A stretch of DNA of 64,000 bases from Xaviernesmea oryzae (GTDB taxonomy: Bacteria > Pseudomonadota > Alphaproteobacteria > Rhizobiales > Rhizobiaceae). Below the pieces are notes generated by a model. The model made no database searches. It saw nothing but the letters and a program-made list of their open reading frames with translations, and was not told the DNA's origin. Positions 46,707-54,377 of this stretch are shown here, in pieces. The translations under genes and the position numbers were made by a program. Within the stretch, counting starts at the first letter, position 1; each line of letters begins with the position of its first letter. The stretch lies in NCBI RefSeq assembly GCF_900177415.1, contig NZ_FXAF01000011.1, forward strand, positions 62,001-126,000. The letters run 5' to 3'.

Positions 46707-48221
46707 TTGCAGGTCGGCATCGATATGGGAACTGTGGCCGGGGGCGATCCCGCCAAGCTCGATATCGAGGAGCTTCTGGCCACCCGCCTGCTCGTGCAGG
46801 GCAATTCCGGTTCGGGAAAGTCGCACCTTCTGCGGCGCCTGCTCGAACAGTCCGCTCCGTGGGTGCAGCAGGTCGTCATCGATCCGGAAGGCGATTTCGT
46901 CACCCTTTCGGACAAGTATGGCCATGTGGTCGTCGACGGAGAGCGCACCGAAGCCGAGCTTGCCGGCATCGCCAACCGCATTCGGAAGAACCGCGTATCC
47001 TGCGTTCTGACGCTCGAAGGTCTCGATATCGAGGAACAGATGCGGGCTGCCGGCGCCTTCCTCAACGGCCTCTTCGATGCCGACCGCGAATTCTGGTATC
47101 CGGTGCTGGTGGTGGTGGACGAGGCGCAGATGTTCGCGCCCTCCGTCGGCGGCGATGTTTCCGAGGATGCCCGGAAGATGTCGCTCGGTGCTATGACCAA
47201 TCTGATGTGCCGCGGCCGCAAGCGCGGTCTTGCCGGCGTCATCGCCACCCAGCGGCTGGCGAAGCTCGCCAAGAACGTCGCGGCGGAGGCTTCGAACTTC
47301 CTGATGGGCCGCACCTTCCTCGATATCGACATGGCCCGCGCCGCCGACCTGCTCGGCATGGACCGCCGCCAGGCGGAAATGTTCCGCGACCTGAAGCGCG
47401 GCAATTTCGTCGCTCTCGGCCCGGCCCTGTCGCGCCGTCCGCTGCCGATCGTCATCGGCTCGGTCGAAACCTCCGCGCGTTCGTCGAGCCCCAAGCTGAT
47501 GCCGCTGCCGGATGCGCCGCAGGATGTCGAGGACCTGATCTTCACGCCCGATCCGGAGGAATTCAACCGGCCGGTCGTCCGCCGCGCGCCGCCGCAGCCG
47601 CGCCCCACCACCGATATCCTCGCGGAACTCTCGCGCTCGACGCCGGCGGCTGCGCCCGCACCGCAAGAAGCGCGCGCGCCGCAGCCGGAACTTTCGCCGG
47701 AGGAGCGGGAGGAGCGGCTTTCCGCCGTGCTCTCGGAAATTCTCGACGATCCGCAATCGGCCTACCGGACGGATTCCGTTCTCTATCAGGATTTTCTGGT
47801 CCGCGCCCGCATGCGTCGCCTGCCCGGGCCGCCGCTCTCGCTCTCCGAGTTCCGCCGCCGCGTGGCGATCGCCCGGTCCGGCGTGGATGCGGAGACCGCA
47901 GCCGGCGAGGCGTGGCAGACGGCGCTTTCGCTTTCGTCCGGCGTTTCGGACGATCTCCAGGGCGTGTTCCTGATGATGGCGAAGGCCGCGATTGCCGGTG
48001 AGGAGTGCCCTTCGGACGCCCGCATTGCGCGCGCCTACGGCACGCATTCGGCAAGGCGCGCGCGGCGTCTGCTCGGCTATTTCGAGGAGCAGGGCCTGAT
48101 CGTCGTGCATGCGGATTTTGCCGGCAAGCGCATCGTCGCCTTCCCGGATTTGCAGGCCGAGACCGCGCCCGGCAATGCGGATGCGCCGGACGAGGGCGAG
48201 GCGAGGGCGGCTGCCGAATAG
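46707..48221 (+). CDS. HerA-like ATPase (DUF87/DUF853 type)
   Basis: A P-loop motor-type ATPase of about 504 residues. Walker A is GNSGSGKS (32-39), Walker B VVVDEAQMFAP (about 135-145), and the segment NLMCRGRKRGLAGVIATQR resembles the arginine/sensor region of HerA/FtsK-type proteins. The C-terminal third is Pro/Ala-rich, then helical. No NurA-type nuclease or other HerA partner is adjacent. The start is uncertain: TTG 46707 has GAGGGA six bases upstream; GTG 46668 is in frame earlier; ATG 46725 begins shortly before the conserved part. Confidence 0.8.
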   Translation: MQVGIDMGTVAGGDPAKLDIEELLATRLLVQGNSGSGKSHLLRRLLEQSAPWVQQVVIDPEGDFVTLSDKYGHVVVDGERTEAELAGIANRIRKNRVSCVLTLEGLDIEEQMRAAGAFLNGLFDADREFWYPVLVVVDEAQMFAPSVGGDVSEDARKMSLGAMTNLMCRGRKRGLAGVIATQRLAKLAKNVAAEASNFLMGRTFLDIDMARAADLLGMDRRQAEMFRDLKRGNFVALGPALSRRPLPIVIGSVETSARSSSPKLMPLPDAPQDVEDLIFTPDPEEFNRPVVRRAPPQPRPTTDILAELSRSTPAAAPAPQEARAPQPELSPEEREERLSAVLSEILDDPQSAYRTDSVLYQDFLVRARMRRLPGPPLSLSEFRRRVAIARSGVDAETAAGEAWQTALSLSSGVSDDLQGVFLMMAKAAIAGEECPSDARIARAYGTHSARRARRLLGYFEEQGLIVVHADFAGKRIVAFPDLQAETAPGNADAPDEGEARAAAE

Positions 48222-48250
48222 CTCCCCCGCCAGGTGGGGGGCGGGAGAGC
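48221..48250. repeat. Degenerate RIME-like hairpin at a convergent junction
   Basis: GCTCCCCCGCC (48221-48231) pairs with GGCGGGAGAGC (48240-48250) with one mismatch. The CCCC..AGGTGGGG..AG..CCGGCTT pattern resembles the repeats at 34413 and 35087. There is no T-run, but it lies between the ends of the HerA-like and TerC genes and may help end transcription. Confidence 0.55.
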
Positions 48251-48260
48251 CGGCTTCACG

Positions 48261-49238
48261 TCAGGTCACTTCGTTTTCCTTGCGGGTCGCCCAGAGCGAG
48301 CCGAGAATGCCGGCCGCCAGGATCGAAACCGTGACGCTGAGGGAGATGGACGGCGGGATTTTCGCGATCCCCAGCATGTCGGCCACGAAAATCTTGGAAC
48401 CGACGAAGATCAGCACCGCCGCCAGCGAGTATTTGAGATAGGCGAAGCGGTGCATCAGGGCTGCAAGCGCGAAATAGAGCGCGCGCAGACCGAGGATCGC
48501 GAAGATGTTCGAGGTGTAGACCAGGAACGGGTCCGTGGTGATCGCGAAGATCGCCGGGATGGAGTCGACCGCGAAGACGAGGTCCGCCAGCTCCACCATG
48601 ACGAGCGCCAGGAAGAGCGGCGTCACGAAGGTCTTCAGCCTGCCGGTCTTGTCCTTTTCGCGTACGAAGAAGCTCTCTCCGCGCAGGCCCTGCGTGACAG
48701 GCAGGCGCCTGCGCAGGAATTTCAGCACCGCGTTGTTGCCGATATCCTCCTCGCTGTGGTCGGAGGAGATCAGCATCTTGATGCCGGTGAAGAGCAGGAA
48801 GGCGGCGAAGAGGTAGAGAACCCAGTGGAAGTTCTCCACGATCGCGGCACCGCCGGCGATCATGATACCGCGAAGCACGATCACGCCGAGGATGCCGTAG
48901 AGCAGCACGCGATGCTGGTACTGTCGCGGTATGCCGAAATAGGAGAAGATCATGGCGATGATGAAGATGTTGTCCATCGCCAGGCTTTTCTCAACGACGA
49001 AGCCGGTGAGATATTCGACCGCGGGCTGCTGGCCGGACTGGAACCATATCCAGCCGCCGAAGGCGAGACCTATCGCGATGTAGAAAGCAGACATCCACAT
49101 GCTTTCCCTGACGCCGATTTCCTTCGATTCCTTGTGAAGGACGCCGAGGTCGAGAGCGAGCAATGCGAGGACGAGCGAGAGGAAGAGCGCCCACATCCAT
49201 GCGGGCGTACCGAGAAAATCCAAAAACAGGAAGTCCAT
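48261..49238 (-). CDS. TerC-family membrane protein
   Basis: A 325-residue inner membrane protein of the TerC family (tellurite-resistance-associated, with members now linked to metal export such as manganese). Nine or so hydrophobic helices are visible. Conserved acidic residues in membrane helices include those in VVEKSLAMDNIFII and VELADLVFAVDSIPAIFA, the family's likely metal-binding sites. The ribosome site (AAGG) may be buried in a short hairpin upstream (49243-49264). The gene converges on the HerA-like gene. Confidence 0.9.
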   Translation of the reverse strand: MDFLFLDFLGTPAWMWALFLSLVLALLALDLGVLHKESKEIGVRESMWMSAFYIAIGLAFGGWIWFQSGQQPAVEYLTGFVVEKSLAMDNIFIIAMIFSYFGIPRQYQHRVLLYGILGVIVLRGIMIAGGAAIVENFHWVLYLFAAFLLFTGIKMLISSDHSEEDIGNNAVLKFLRRRLPVTQGLRGESFFVREKDKTGRLKTFVTPLFLALVMVELADLVFAVDSIPAIFAITTDPFLVYTSNIFAILGLRALYFALAALMHRFAYLKYSLAAVLIFVGSKIFVADMLGIAKIPPSISLSVTVSILAAGILGSLWATRKENEVT

Positions 49239-49242
49239 CAGT

Positions 49243-49264
49243 CAACCTTATCCGGACGAGGTTG
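49243..49264 (-). promoter_or_regulatory. Hairpin that may hide the terC-like ribosome site
   Basis: On the minus strand CAACCT (complement of 49259-49264) pairs with AGGTTG (complement of 49243-49248), leaving a ten-base loop. The AAGG that best serves as ribosome site lies in this stem, about five bases before the ATG. I saw no match to the manganese (yybP-ykoY) riboswitch consensus. Confidence 0.4.
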
Positions 49265-49366
49265 GCTTTATAGAGGGTCCGACATCGCGTATGTCCGGAA
49301 TACGCCAGAGGGGCCCGGAACCCAGTCCGCTAGATCGTTGTTCCAGCCGGCCGGTTCAAGAGCCGG

Positions 49367-49395
49367 TTGACATTTTTTCATCCGCGGCCTAAAGA
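49367..49395 (+). promoter_or_regulatory. Strong sigma70-type promoter of rpsD
   Basis: A consensus TTGACA (49367-49372), a 17-base spacer and TAAAGA (49390-49395). Transcription would begin near 49402, giving a leader of about 168 bases. Confidence 0.75.
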
Positions 49396-49401
49396 CCCCG
49401 C

Positions 49402-49569
49402 CAACGCCGGGCTTCAACGCCCGGTGTTTCATTTGACATGTCCCGTGGTTCTCTCCGATCGCTTTCGTGAGAAACCTGTCAGAGCCTCTAAATCGGGGTT
49501 CAGAGGAGGGCGTGTTTCCTTGATCCGGTTTGGCAACAAACCGGTGCAACCGTTTGAGAAGGAAATGCG
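49402..49569 (+). promoter_or_regulatory. Structured leader of rpsD
   Basis: Two clear hairpins lie between the promoter and rpsD. The first, at the 5' end, is a 10-bp stem: AACGCCGGGC (49403-49412) with GCCCGGTGTT (49419-49428). The second is an 8-bp perfect stem, CCGGTTTG (49525-49532) with CAAACCGG (49537-49544), capped by a GCAA tetraloop 25 bases before the rpsD ATG. A two-codon reading frame ATG CGA TGA (49564-49572) ends over the rpsD start. S4 is known to repress its own mRNA in other bacteria, so autoregulation here is plausible. Confidence 0.5.
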
Positions 49570-50187
49570 ATGAGCAAGCGCGAATCGTCCAAGTACAAAA
49601 TTGACCGCCGTATGGGCGAAAACATCTGGGGCCGTCCGAAGTCCCCGGTCAACCGTCGTGAATACGGCCCGGGCCAGCACGGCCAGCGCCGCAAGGGCAA
49701 GCTCTCCGACTTCGGCGTGCAGCTGCGCGCCAAGCAGAAGCTGAAGGGCTATTACGGCGATCTGCGCGAAAAGCAGTTCCGCGCGATCTATGACGAAGCC
49801 AACCGCCGCAAGGGCGACACGTCGGAGAACCTGATCGGCCTCCTGGAATCGCGCCTCGACGCGATCGTCTATCGCGCCAAGTTCGTGCCGACGGTCTTTG
49901 CCGCCCGTCAGTTCGTCAACCACGGCCACGTGACCGTCAACGGCGTTCGGGTCAACATCGGTTCCTACCGTTGCAAGGCCGGCGACGTGATCGAAGTCCG
50001 CCAGAAGTCGAAGCAGCTCGTTTCGGTACTGGAAGCCGTCCAGCTCGCAGAGCGCGACGTTCCGGACTATATCGAAGTCGACCACAACAAGATGGTTGCC
50101 ACCTTTGCTCGCGTTCCGAGCCTGTCCGACGTGCCTTACGCCGTCGTCATGGAACCGCAGCTGGTCGTCGAATTCTATTCGCGTTAA
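49570..50187 (+). CDS. rpsD: 30S ribosomal protein S4
   Basis: Primary 16S rRNA-binding protein and assembly initiator of the small subunit. The 205 residues include the N-terminal domain ([20 protein letters not shown]) and the S4 RNA-binding motif (about 94-155, [32 protein letters not shown] by position). AAGGA lies six bases before the ATG. As usual in alphaproteobacteria, rpsD is separate from the alpha operon. A double terminator follows. Confidence 0.97.
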   Translation: MSKRESSKYKIDRRMGENIWGRPKSPVNRREYGPGQHGQRRKGKLSDFGVQLRAKQKLKGYYGDLREKQFRAIYDEANRRKGDTSENLIGLLESRLDAIVYRAKFVPTVFAARQFVNHGHVTVNGVRVNIGSYRCKAGDVIEVRQKSKQLVSVLEAVQLAERDVPDYIEVDHNKMVATFARVPSLSDVPYAVVMEPQLVVEFYSR

Positions 50188-50194
50188 CCGCAGG

Positions 50195-50222
50195 AAAATG
50201 GCCCCGGAAGGGGCCATTTTCA
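50195..50222. terminator. Intrinsic terminator of rpsD
   Basis: A perfect 11-bp stem AAAATGGCCCC (50195-50205) with GGGGCCATTTT (50210-50220) and a GGAA loop. Its A and T flanks let it work in both directions. Confidence 0.9.
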
Positions 50223-50239
50223 TATGGAAAGACCGGAAA

Positions 50240-50266
50240 GCCGCCTCACTTCGAGGCGGCTTTTTT
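50240..50266. terminator. Second terminator, overlapping the sthA stop codon
   Basis: GCCGCCTC (50240-50247) pairs with GAGGCGGC (50253-50260), followed by six T on the plus strand. The sthA stop (complement of 50246-50248) lies in the stem and loop, so the last sthA codons form part of the hairpin. Confidence 0.8.
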
Positions 50267-51730
50267 CTCGTCCGCCGTGACGGTCGTGGTCGCGGTGGTG
50301 TCGAGCGGCTGGGCGGTCGCGACCGGGGCTTCCTTCGGCAGCTCGCCCATGCGGTTCCAGGCGTCGAGACCGGCGATCTTGTAGGCTTCGGCAAGCGTGG
50401 GATAGTTGAACGTATTCTCGACGAAATATTCGACCGTGCCCTTGAGGTTGAGGACGGCCTGGCCGATGTGGACGAGTTCGGTCGCCCCTTCGCCGACGAT
50501 ATGCACCCCGAGCAGGCGGCGGGTCTTCAGCGAGAAGATCAGTTTCAGGAGGCCGGTGTCGAGGCCCATGATATGGCCGCGCGAAGTCTCGCGGAAGCGG
50601 GCGATGCCGCATTCGTAGGGAATGCCGCGCTCCTTCATCTCCTCCTCCGTCAGGCCGCAGGTGGAGATTTCCGGCACGGCATAGATGCCGTAGGGGAAAT
50701 ATTTCTGCGGCTCCTTGGCGATTGCGCCCACGGCGACGCGGGCGGCGATGCGGCCCTGTTCCATCGAGGTCGAAGCAAGGCTCGGGAAGCCGACGACATC
50801 GCCGGCGGCGTAGATGCCGGGAACCGAGGTCTCGAAGGTTTCCGGATTGACCTTGAGACGGCCGCGGCTGTCGGCTTCGAGGCCGGCTGCGGCGAGATTC
50901 AGCGTGTCGGTGGCGCCCATGCGGCCGGCGGCGAAGAGCACCATGTCGGTGACGATACGGCGGCCGCTGTCGACCTGAACCGAAACCTTGCCGTCGGGAA
51001 GCCGCTCGACCTTCTCGGCCTTCTGGCCGAGCAGCAGCTTCATGTTCCGGTCGCGCAGCTGATAGGTGAAATCCTCGACGATCTCCTTGTCGATGAAGTC
51101 GAGCATGGTCGGCTTCGGATCGATGACGGTGACCGCGGTGTCGAGCGCCGAGAAGATGGTCGCATATTCGATGCCGATGACGCCGGCGCCGATGACGACC
51201 ATGGAACGGGGAAGTTCCTCGATTTCCAGCAGTTCGTCGCTGTCGACGACCGTCTTGCCGTCGAAGGGCATGTAGTCCGGGCGAAAGGGCTTGGTACCGA
51301 CGGCAAGCAGGATCGATTTGCTCGTGGCGTGCAGGATCTCCCCGTCGTCCTTGGCGATCGCCAGCGTATCGGGCGTGACGAAAGTGGCCTTGCCGCGAAT
51401 GCTTTGAACCCGATTGCGGGCGAACTGGTGCTCGAGCACCTCGACCTCGTGATCGAGGGTGATGATGAGGCGGCGGCGCAGGTCTTCCGCGCTGATCTCT
51501 TGCTTGACGCGATAGGCCCGGCCGTAGAAGCCGCGCTCGCGCCAGCCGGAAAGGTTGAGAGCGGTCTCGCGCAGCGTCTTCGACGGGATCGTGCCGGTAT
51601 GCACGGAGACGCCGCCGACCCTTTTGCCCTGTTCGACGACCAGGACCTTCTTGCCGAGTTTGGCCGCCTGAATGGCTGCCCGGCGACCGGCCGGTCCGCT
51701 GCCGACGACGATGAGGTCGTATTGGTTCAT
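50246..51730 (-). CDS. sthA: Si-specific NAD(P)+ transhydrogenase (soluble)
   Basis: Soluble flavoprotein that moves reducing equivalents between NADPH and NAD+. The 494 residues belong to the pyridine nucleotide-disulfide oxidoreductase class I family. FAD is bound by VVGSGPAGRRAA (about 8-19). The redox cysteine pair of lipoamide-type relatives is absent (VSVHTGTIPSK), as expected for SthA. The NAD(P) motif is VIGAGVIGIEYA, and the dimerisation domain has the expected PEISTCGLTEEE. The C-terminus is extended by a short Ala/Thr/Lys tail. It converges on rpsD. Confidence 0.94.
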   Translation of the reverse strand: MNQYDLIVVGSGPAGRRAAIQAAKLGKKVLVVEQGKRVGGVSVHTGTIPSKTLRETALNLSGWRERGFYGRAYRVKQEISAEDLRRRLIITLDHEVEVLEHQFARNRVQSIRGKATFVTPDTLAIAKDDGEILHATSKSILLAVGTKPFRPDYMPFDGKTVVDSDELLEIEELPRSMVVIGAGVIGIEYATIFSALDTAVTVIDPKPTMLDFIDKEIVEDFTYQLRDRNMKLLLGQKAEKVERLPDGKVSVQVDSGRRIVTDMVLFAAGRMGATDTLNLAAAGLEADSRGRLKVNPETFETSVPGIYAAGDVVGFPSLASTSMEQGRIAARVAVGAIAKEPQKYFPYGIYAVPEISTCGLTEEEMKERGIPYECGIARFRETSRGHIMGLDTGLLKLIFSLKTRRLLGVHIVGEGATELVHIGQAVLNLKGTVEYFVENTFNYPTLAEAYKIAGLDAWNRMGELPKEAPVATAQPLDTTATTTVTADEKKAASK

Positions 51731-51916
51731 GAAATGCTCCGCTTCGAAAATGCCCGCCGCCGCAATGCGGCCGCGCTCTCGCTTCTCTTGTAGCCGCCTA
51801 TTCTAAAGTTTTGATTGCGGTGCATTCAAGCCTCGATTCCGGTCGTTCTGCATAGATTTTGTGCATCGCGGAAATTGCCGAAAAATTGCCTTGACGCAGG
51901 GCCGGAAATGCCATCC

Positions 51917-51940
51917 ATTGGAACCAATTAAAAATTGGTC
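51917..51940. promoter_or_regulatory. Candidate GntR operator upstream of the regulator gene
   Basis: Three alternating half-sites form overlapping palindromes: ATTGG (51917-51921), CCAAT (51924-51928) and ATTGG (51934-51938). Within this, ACCAATT (51923-51929) and AATTGGT (51933-51939) are perfect inverted repeats three bases apart. It ends seven bases before the likely start codon, a place suited to autorepression. Confidence 0.5.
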
Positions 51941-51946
51941 CAGAAA

Positions 51947-52726
51947 ATGGTACAGGGGAAAACAGGCGAGGCTCACGACAACTCGAACTATGCGCTCGAC
52001 CGCCTGAGGGAGCTCCTTGGGGCGGGGGAACTCGGTTCGGAAGGGCGCCTGCCGACGGAACGGGCATTGGCCGAGATGCTCGGGATAAGCCGCCGGGTGG
52101 TGCGCCGCGCATTGGAAGTGCTTGAGGCGGAAGGCCTGATCTGGCGCCGCCAGGGGTCGGGTACGTTTGTCGGCGAACGTCCCGACCGTTTCAGCGAACA
52201 TCTTGGCGATATCGTCGCCGGCACCGATTTCATGGAGCTGATGGAGGTTCGCCTCAGGATCGAGCCGCAGCTCGCCCAGCTTGCCGCCATGCGCGCCAGG
52301 CCGCGTGATGTGGAAAAGATGCGGGAGCTTGCCCGGAAGATCATCGAAAGCAGCGATGCGGACGCCCGCGAACTCTGGGACGGCGCATTGCACCGGCTGA
52401 TCGCCCAGAGCGCCGGCAACCGGCTGTTCCTGTCCATTTTCGACGTGATCAACCGCGTGCGGCAGGACGAGGCATGGCGGGCGGTCCGCGAGCGCGCCCG
52501 CTCGGGGAAGAATGCGTTCGAGGTCTCCTACGCGCAGCACAAGAACATCATCGAGGCGATTGCCGCACGCGATCCGGCGCGTGCCGGCGAGGCGATGCGC
52601 GAACACATGCTGACCCTGCAGGAGCGGCTCATCCGGGCGACCTCCATGGAGCACGATCACACCATTCCAAATGCCGACACCGAGGATGATCCGGAAGGAT
52701 TCCGGGCGCAGAACGCGACCGCGTGA
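51947..52726 (+). CDS. GntR-family transcriptional regulator, FadR (FCD) subgroup
   Basis: A 259-residue regulator. The N-terminal winged helix-turn-helix (about 15-75) carries LPTERALAEMLGISRRVVRRALEVLEAEGLI by position and GSGTFV in the wing. The C-terminal FCD domain (about 95-230) has the metal-binding pattern typical of the family, with Asp in MEVRLRIEPQLA, His in HRLIAQ and His in AQHKNIIEAIAARD. It is first in a run of seven same-strand genes encoding a peptide importer and hydrolases, and is likely their regulator. There is no clear ribosome site before ATG 51947. A palindrome directly upstream suggests autoregulation. Confidence 0.9.
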   Translation: MVQGKTGEAHDNSNYALDRLRELLGAGELGSEGRLPTERALAEMLGISRRVVRRALEVLEAEGLIWRRQGSGTFVGERPDRFSEHLGDIVAGTDFMELMEVRLRIEPQLAQLAAMRARPRDVEKMRELARKIIESSDADARELWDGALHRLIAQSAGNRLFLSIFDVINRVRQDEAWRAVRERARSGKNAFEVSYAQHKNIIEAIAARDPARAGEAMREHMLTLQERLIRATSMEHDHTIPNADTEDDPEGFRAQNATA

Positions 52727-52785
52727 GAAGCCGGTAAACCGGCCGAGACAGAAGACAGTCTGAAACCAAGAGAGGAATGATCACA

Positions 52786-54294
52786 ATGAAGCGACTTACC
52801 AAGTTGACGACCGCGCTGCTTGCCGGCGCGCTGTTCGCCTTTCCGGCCATGTCCGCGGAGCTTCGCATTGGCCTCCAGGACGATGCCGACGTTCTCGATC
52901 CGGCCCAGTCCCGCACCTTCGTGGGCCGCATCGTCTATACGGCGTTGTGCGACAAGCTGGTCGACGTTTCTCCGGACCTGAAGATCGTTCCGCAGCTTGC
53001 GACCGAGTGGAATTGGTCCGCCGACGCCAAGGAACTCACCATGAAGATCCGCGACGGCGTCAAGTTCCACGACGGCACGGCGCTGGATGCGGCAGCCGTG
53101 GTCGCGACGATCGAGCGCAACATCAACCTGCCGGAATCCCGCCGCAAGAGCGAGCTCGCCTCCGTCGCCAAGGTCGAGGCGACCGGTCCGCTGGAAGTCA
53201 AGTTCACGTTGAAGGCGCCTGACGTCACGCTGCTGGCGCAGCTTTCGGACCGCGCCGGCATGATCGTCTCGCCGGCGGCCGCCAAGGAGCTCGGCGCCAA
53301 TTTCGGCTCCAAGCCCGTCTGCGCCGGCCCGTTCAAGTTCGTCGAGCGGGTCCAGCAGGACCGTATCGTGCTCGAAAAGTTCGCCGACTACTGGGACAAG
53401 GACAAGATCTTCATCGACAAGGTCACCTACCTGCCGATCCCGGATACCACCGTCCGTCTCGCCAACCTTCGGTCCGGCGATCTCGACTTCATGGAGCGCC
53501 TGGCGCCGACGGACGTGGCCGCCGTCAAGTCCGACGCGAACCTCGGTTTCGATTCCGTCGTCAACATCGGCTACATGGCGCTCTATGCGAATATCGGCAA
53601 CGGCCCGCGCGCCGACAACCCGTTCGGCAAGGACAAGCGCCTGCGCCAGGCCTTCTCGCTGGCGATCGATCGTGACGCGCTGAACCAGATCGTCTACGAA
53701 GGCACCGCCGTCGGCGGCAGCCAGCCGTTCCCGCCGAACAGCCCGTGGTTCAACAAGGCGCTGCCCGTGCCGGCCCGCGACGTGGAGAAGGCCAAGGCGC
53801 TGATCAAGGAAGCCGGTTTCGACCGCGTTCCGATCGAAATGCAGATCCCGAACAATCCCGTCGCGCAGCAGATGATGCAGATCGTCCAGTCGATGGTCGC
53901 CGAAGCCGGTTTCGACGTCAGCCTCAAATCGACGGAATTCGCCACGCTTCTCGACGAGCAGACCCGCGGCAACTATCAGCTCAGCCGCTCCGACTGGTCC
54001 GGCCGTGTCGATCCGGACGGCAATATCCACCAGTTCATCACCTGCAAGGGCGGCATCAACGATACCAAATATTGCAACCCGGAAGTCGACAAGCTGCTGA
54101 ACGAAGCACGCGCCTCGACCGACGATGCGGTCCGCAAGCAGAAATACGATGCCGCTTCGGCGATCCTCAACGACGAGCTGCCGGTCATCTATCTCGGCCA
54201 CCAGTCGTGGATCTGGGCTTACAAGAAGAGCGTCACAGGTTTCGTGCCTTCTCCTGACGGCATGATCCGCCTGCAGGGCGTCAAGAAAGGCTGA
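52786..54294 (+). CDS. Peptide-type ABC transporter substrate-binding protein
   Basis: A 502-residue periplasmic binding protein of the oligopeptide/glutathione (SBP_bac_5) class. It has a signal peptide (MKRLTKLTTALLAGALFAFP to AMSA, cleavage near residue 22), then the family sequences in LRIGLQDDADVLDPAQSRTF and RDGVKFHDGTALDAAAV. No lipobox is present. AGAGAGGA lies nine bases before ATG 52786; ATG 52777 is directly against that site and less likely. A stem-loop follows the stop, before the permease genes. The ligand is inferred from neighbours only (gamma-glutamyl peptides). Confidence 0.9.
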   Translation: MKRLTKLTTALLAGALFAFPAMSAELRIGLQDDADVLDPAQSRTFVGRIVYTALCDKLVDVSPDLKIVPQLATEWNWSADAKELTMKIRDGVKFHDGTALDAAAVVATIERNINLPESRRKSELASVAKVEATGPLEVKFTLKAPDVTLLAQLSDRAGMIVSPAAAKELGANFGSKPVCAGPFKFVERVQQDRIVLEKFADYWDKDKIFIDKVTYLPIPDTTVRLANLRSGDLDFMERLAPTDVAAVKSDANLGFDSVVNIGYMALYANIGNGPRADNPFGKDKRLRQAFSLAIDRDALNQIVYEGTAVGGSQPFPPNSPWFNKALPVPARDVEKAKALIKEAGFDRVPIEMQIPNNPVAQQMMQIVQSMVAEAGFDVSLKSTEFATLLDEQTRGNYQLSRSDWSGRVDPDGNIHQFITCKGGINDTKYCNPEVDKLLNEARASTDDAVRKQKYDAASAILNDELPVIYLGHQSWIWAYKKSVTGFVPSPDGMIRLQGVKKG

Positions 54295-54300
54295 CCGCTT

Positions 54301-54334
54301 GTGCCGCGTGGGTTTTTTCCCATGCGGCACTTTT
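54301..54334 (+). terminator. Internal hairpin between binding protein and permease genes
   Basis: GTGCCGCGTGG (54301-54311) pairs with CCATGCGGCAC (54320-54330) with one G-T wobble, followed by TTTTCCC. Such partial terminators after binding-protein genes commonly leave more binding protein than permease. Confidence 0.75.
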
Positions 54335-54377
54335 CCCAGGCACTTTGAAACGCGTTTGCAAATACGGGGGCGGCACC

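Noticed and set aside
49239-49569. Manganese (yybP-ykoY) riboswitch before the TerC gene
   Set aside because: The conserved riboswitch core was not found; only a short hairpin is seen.
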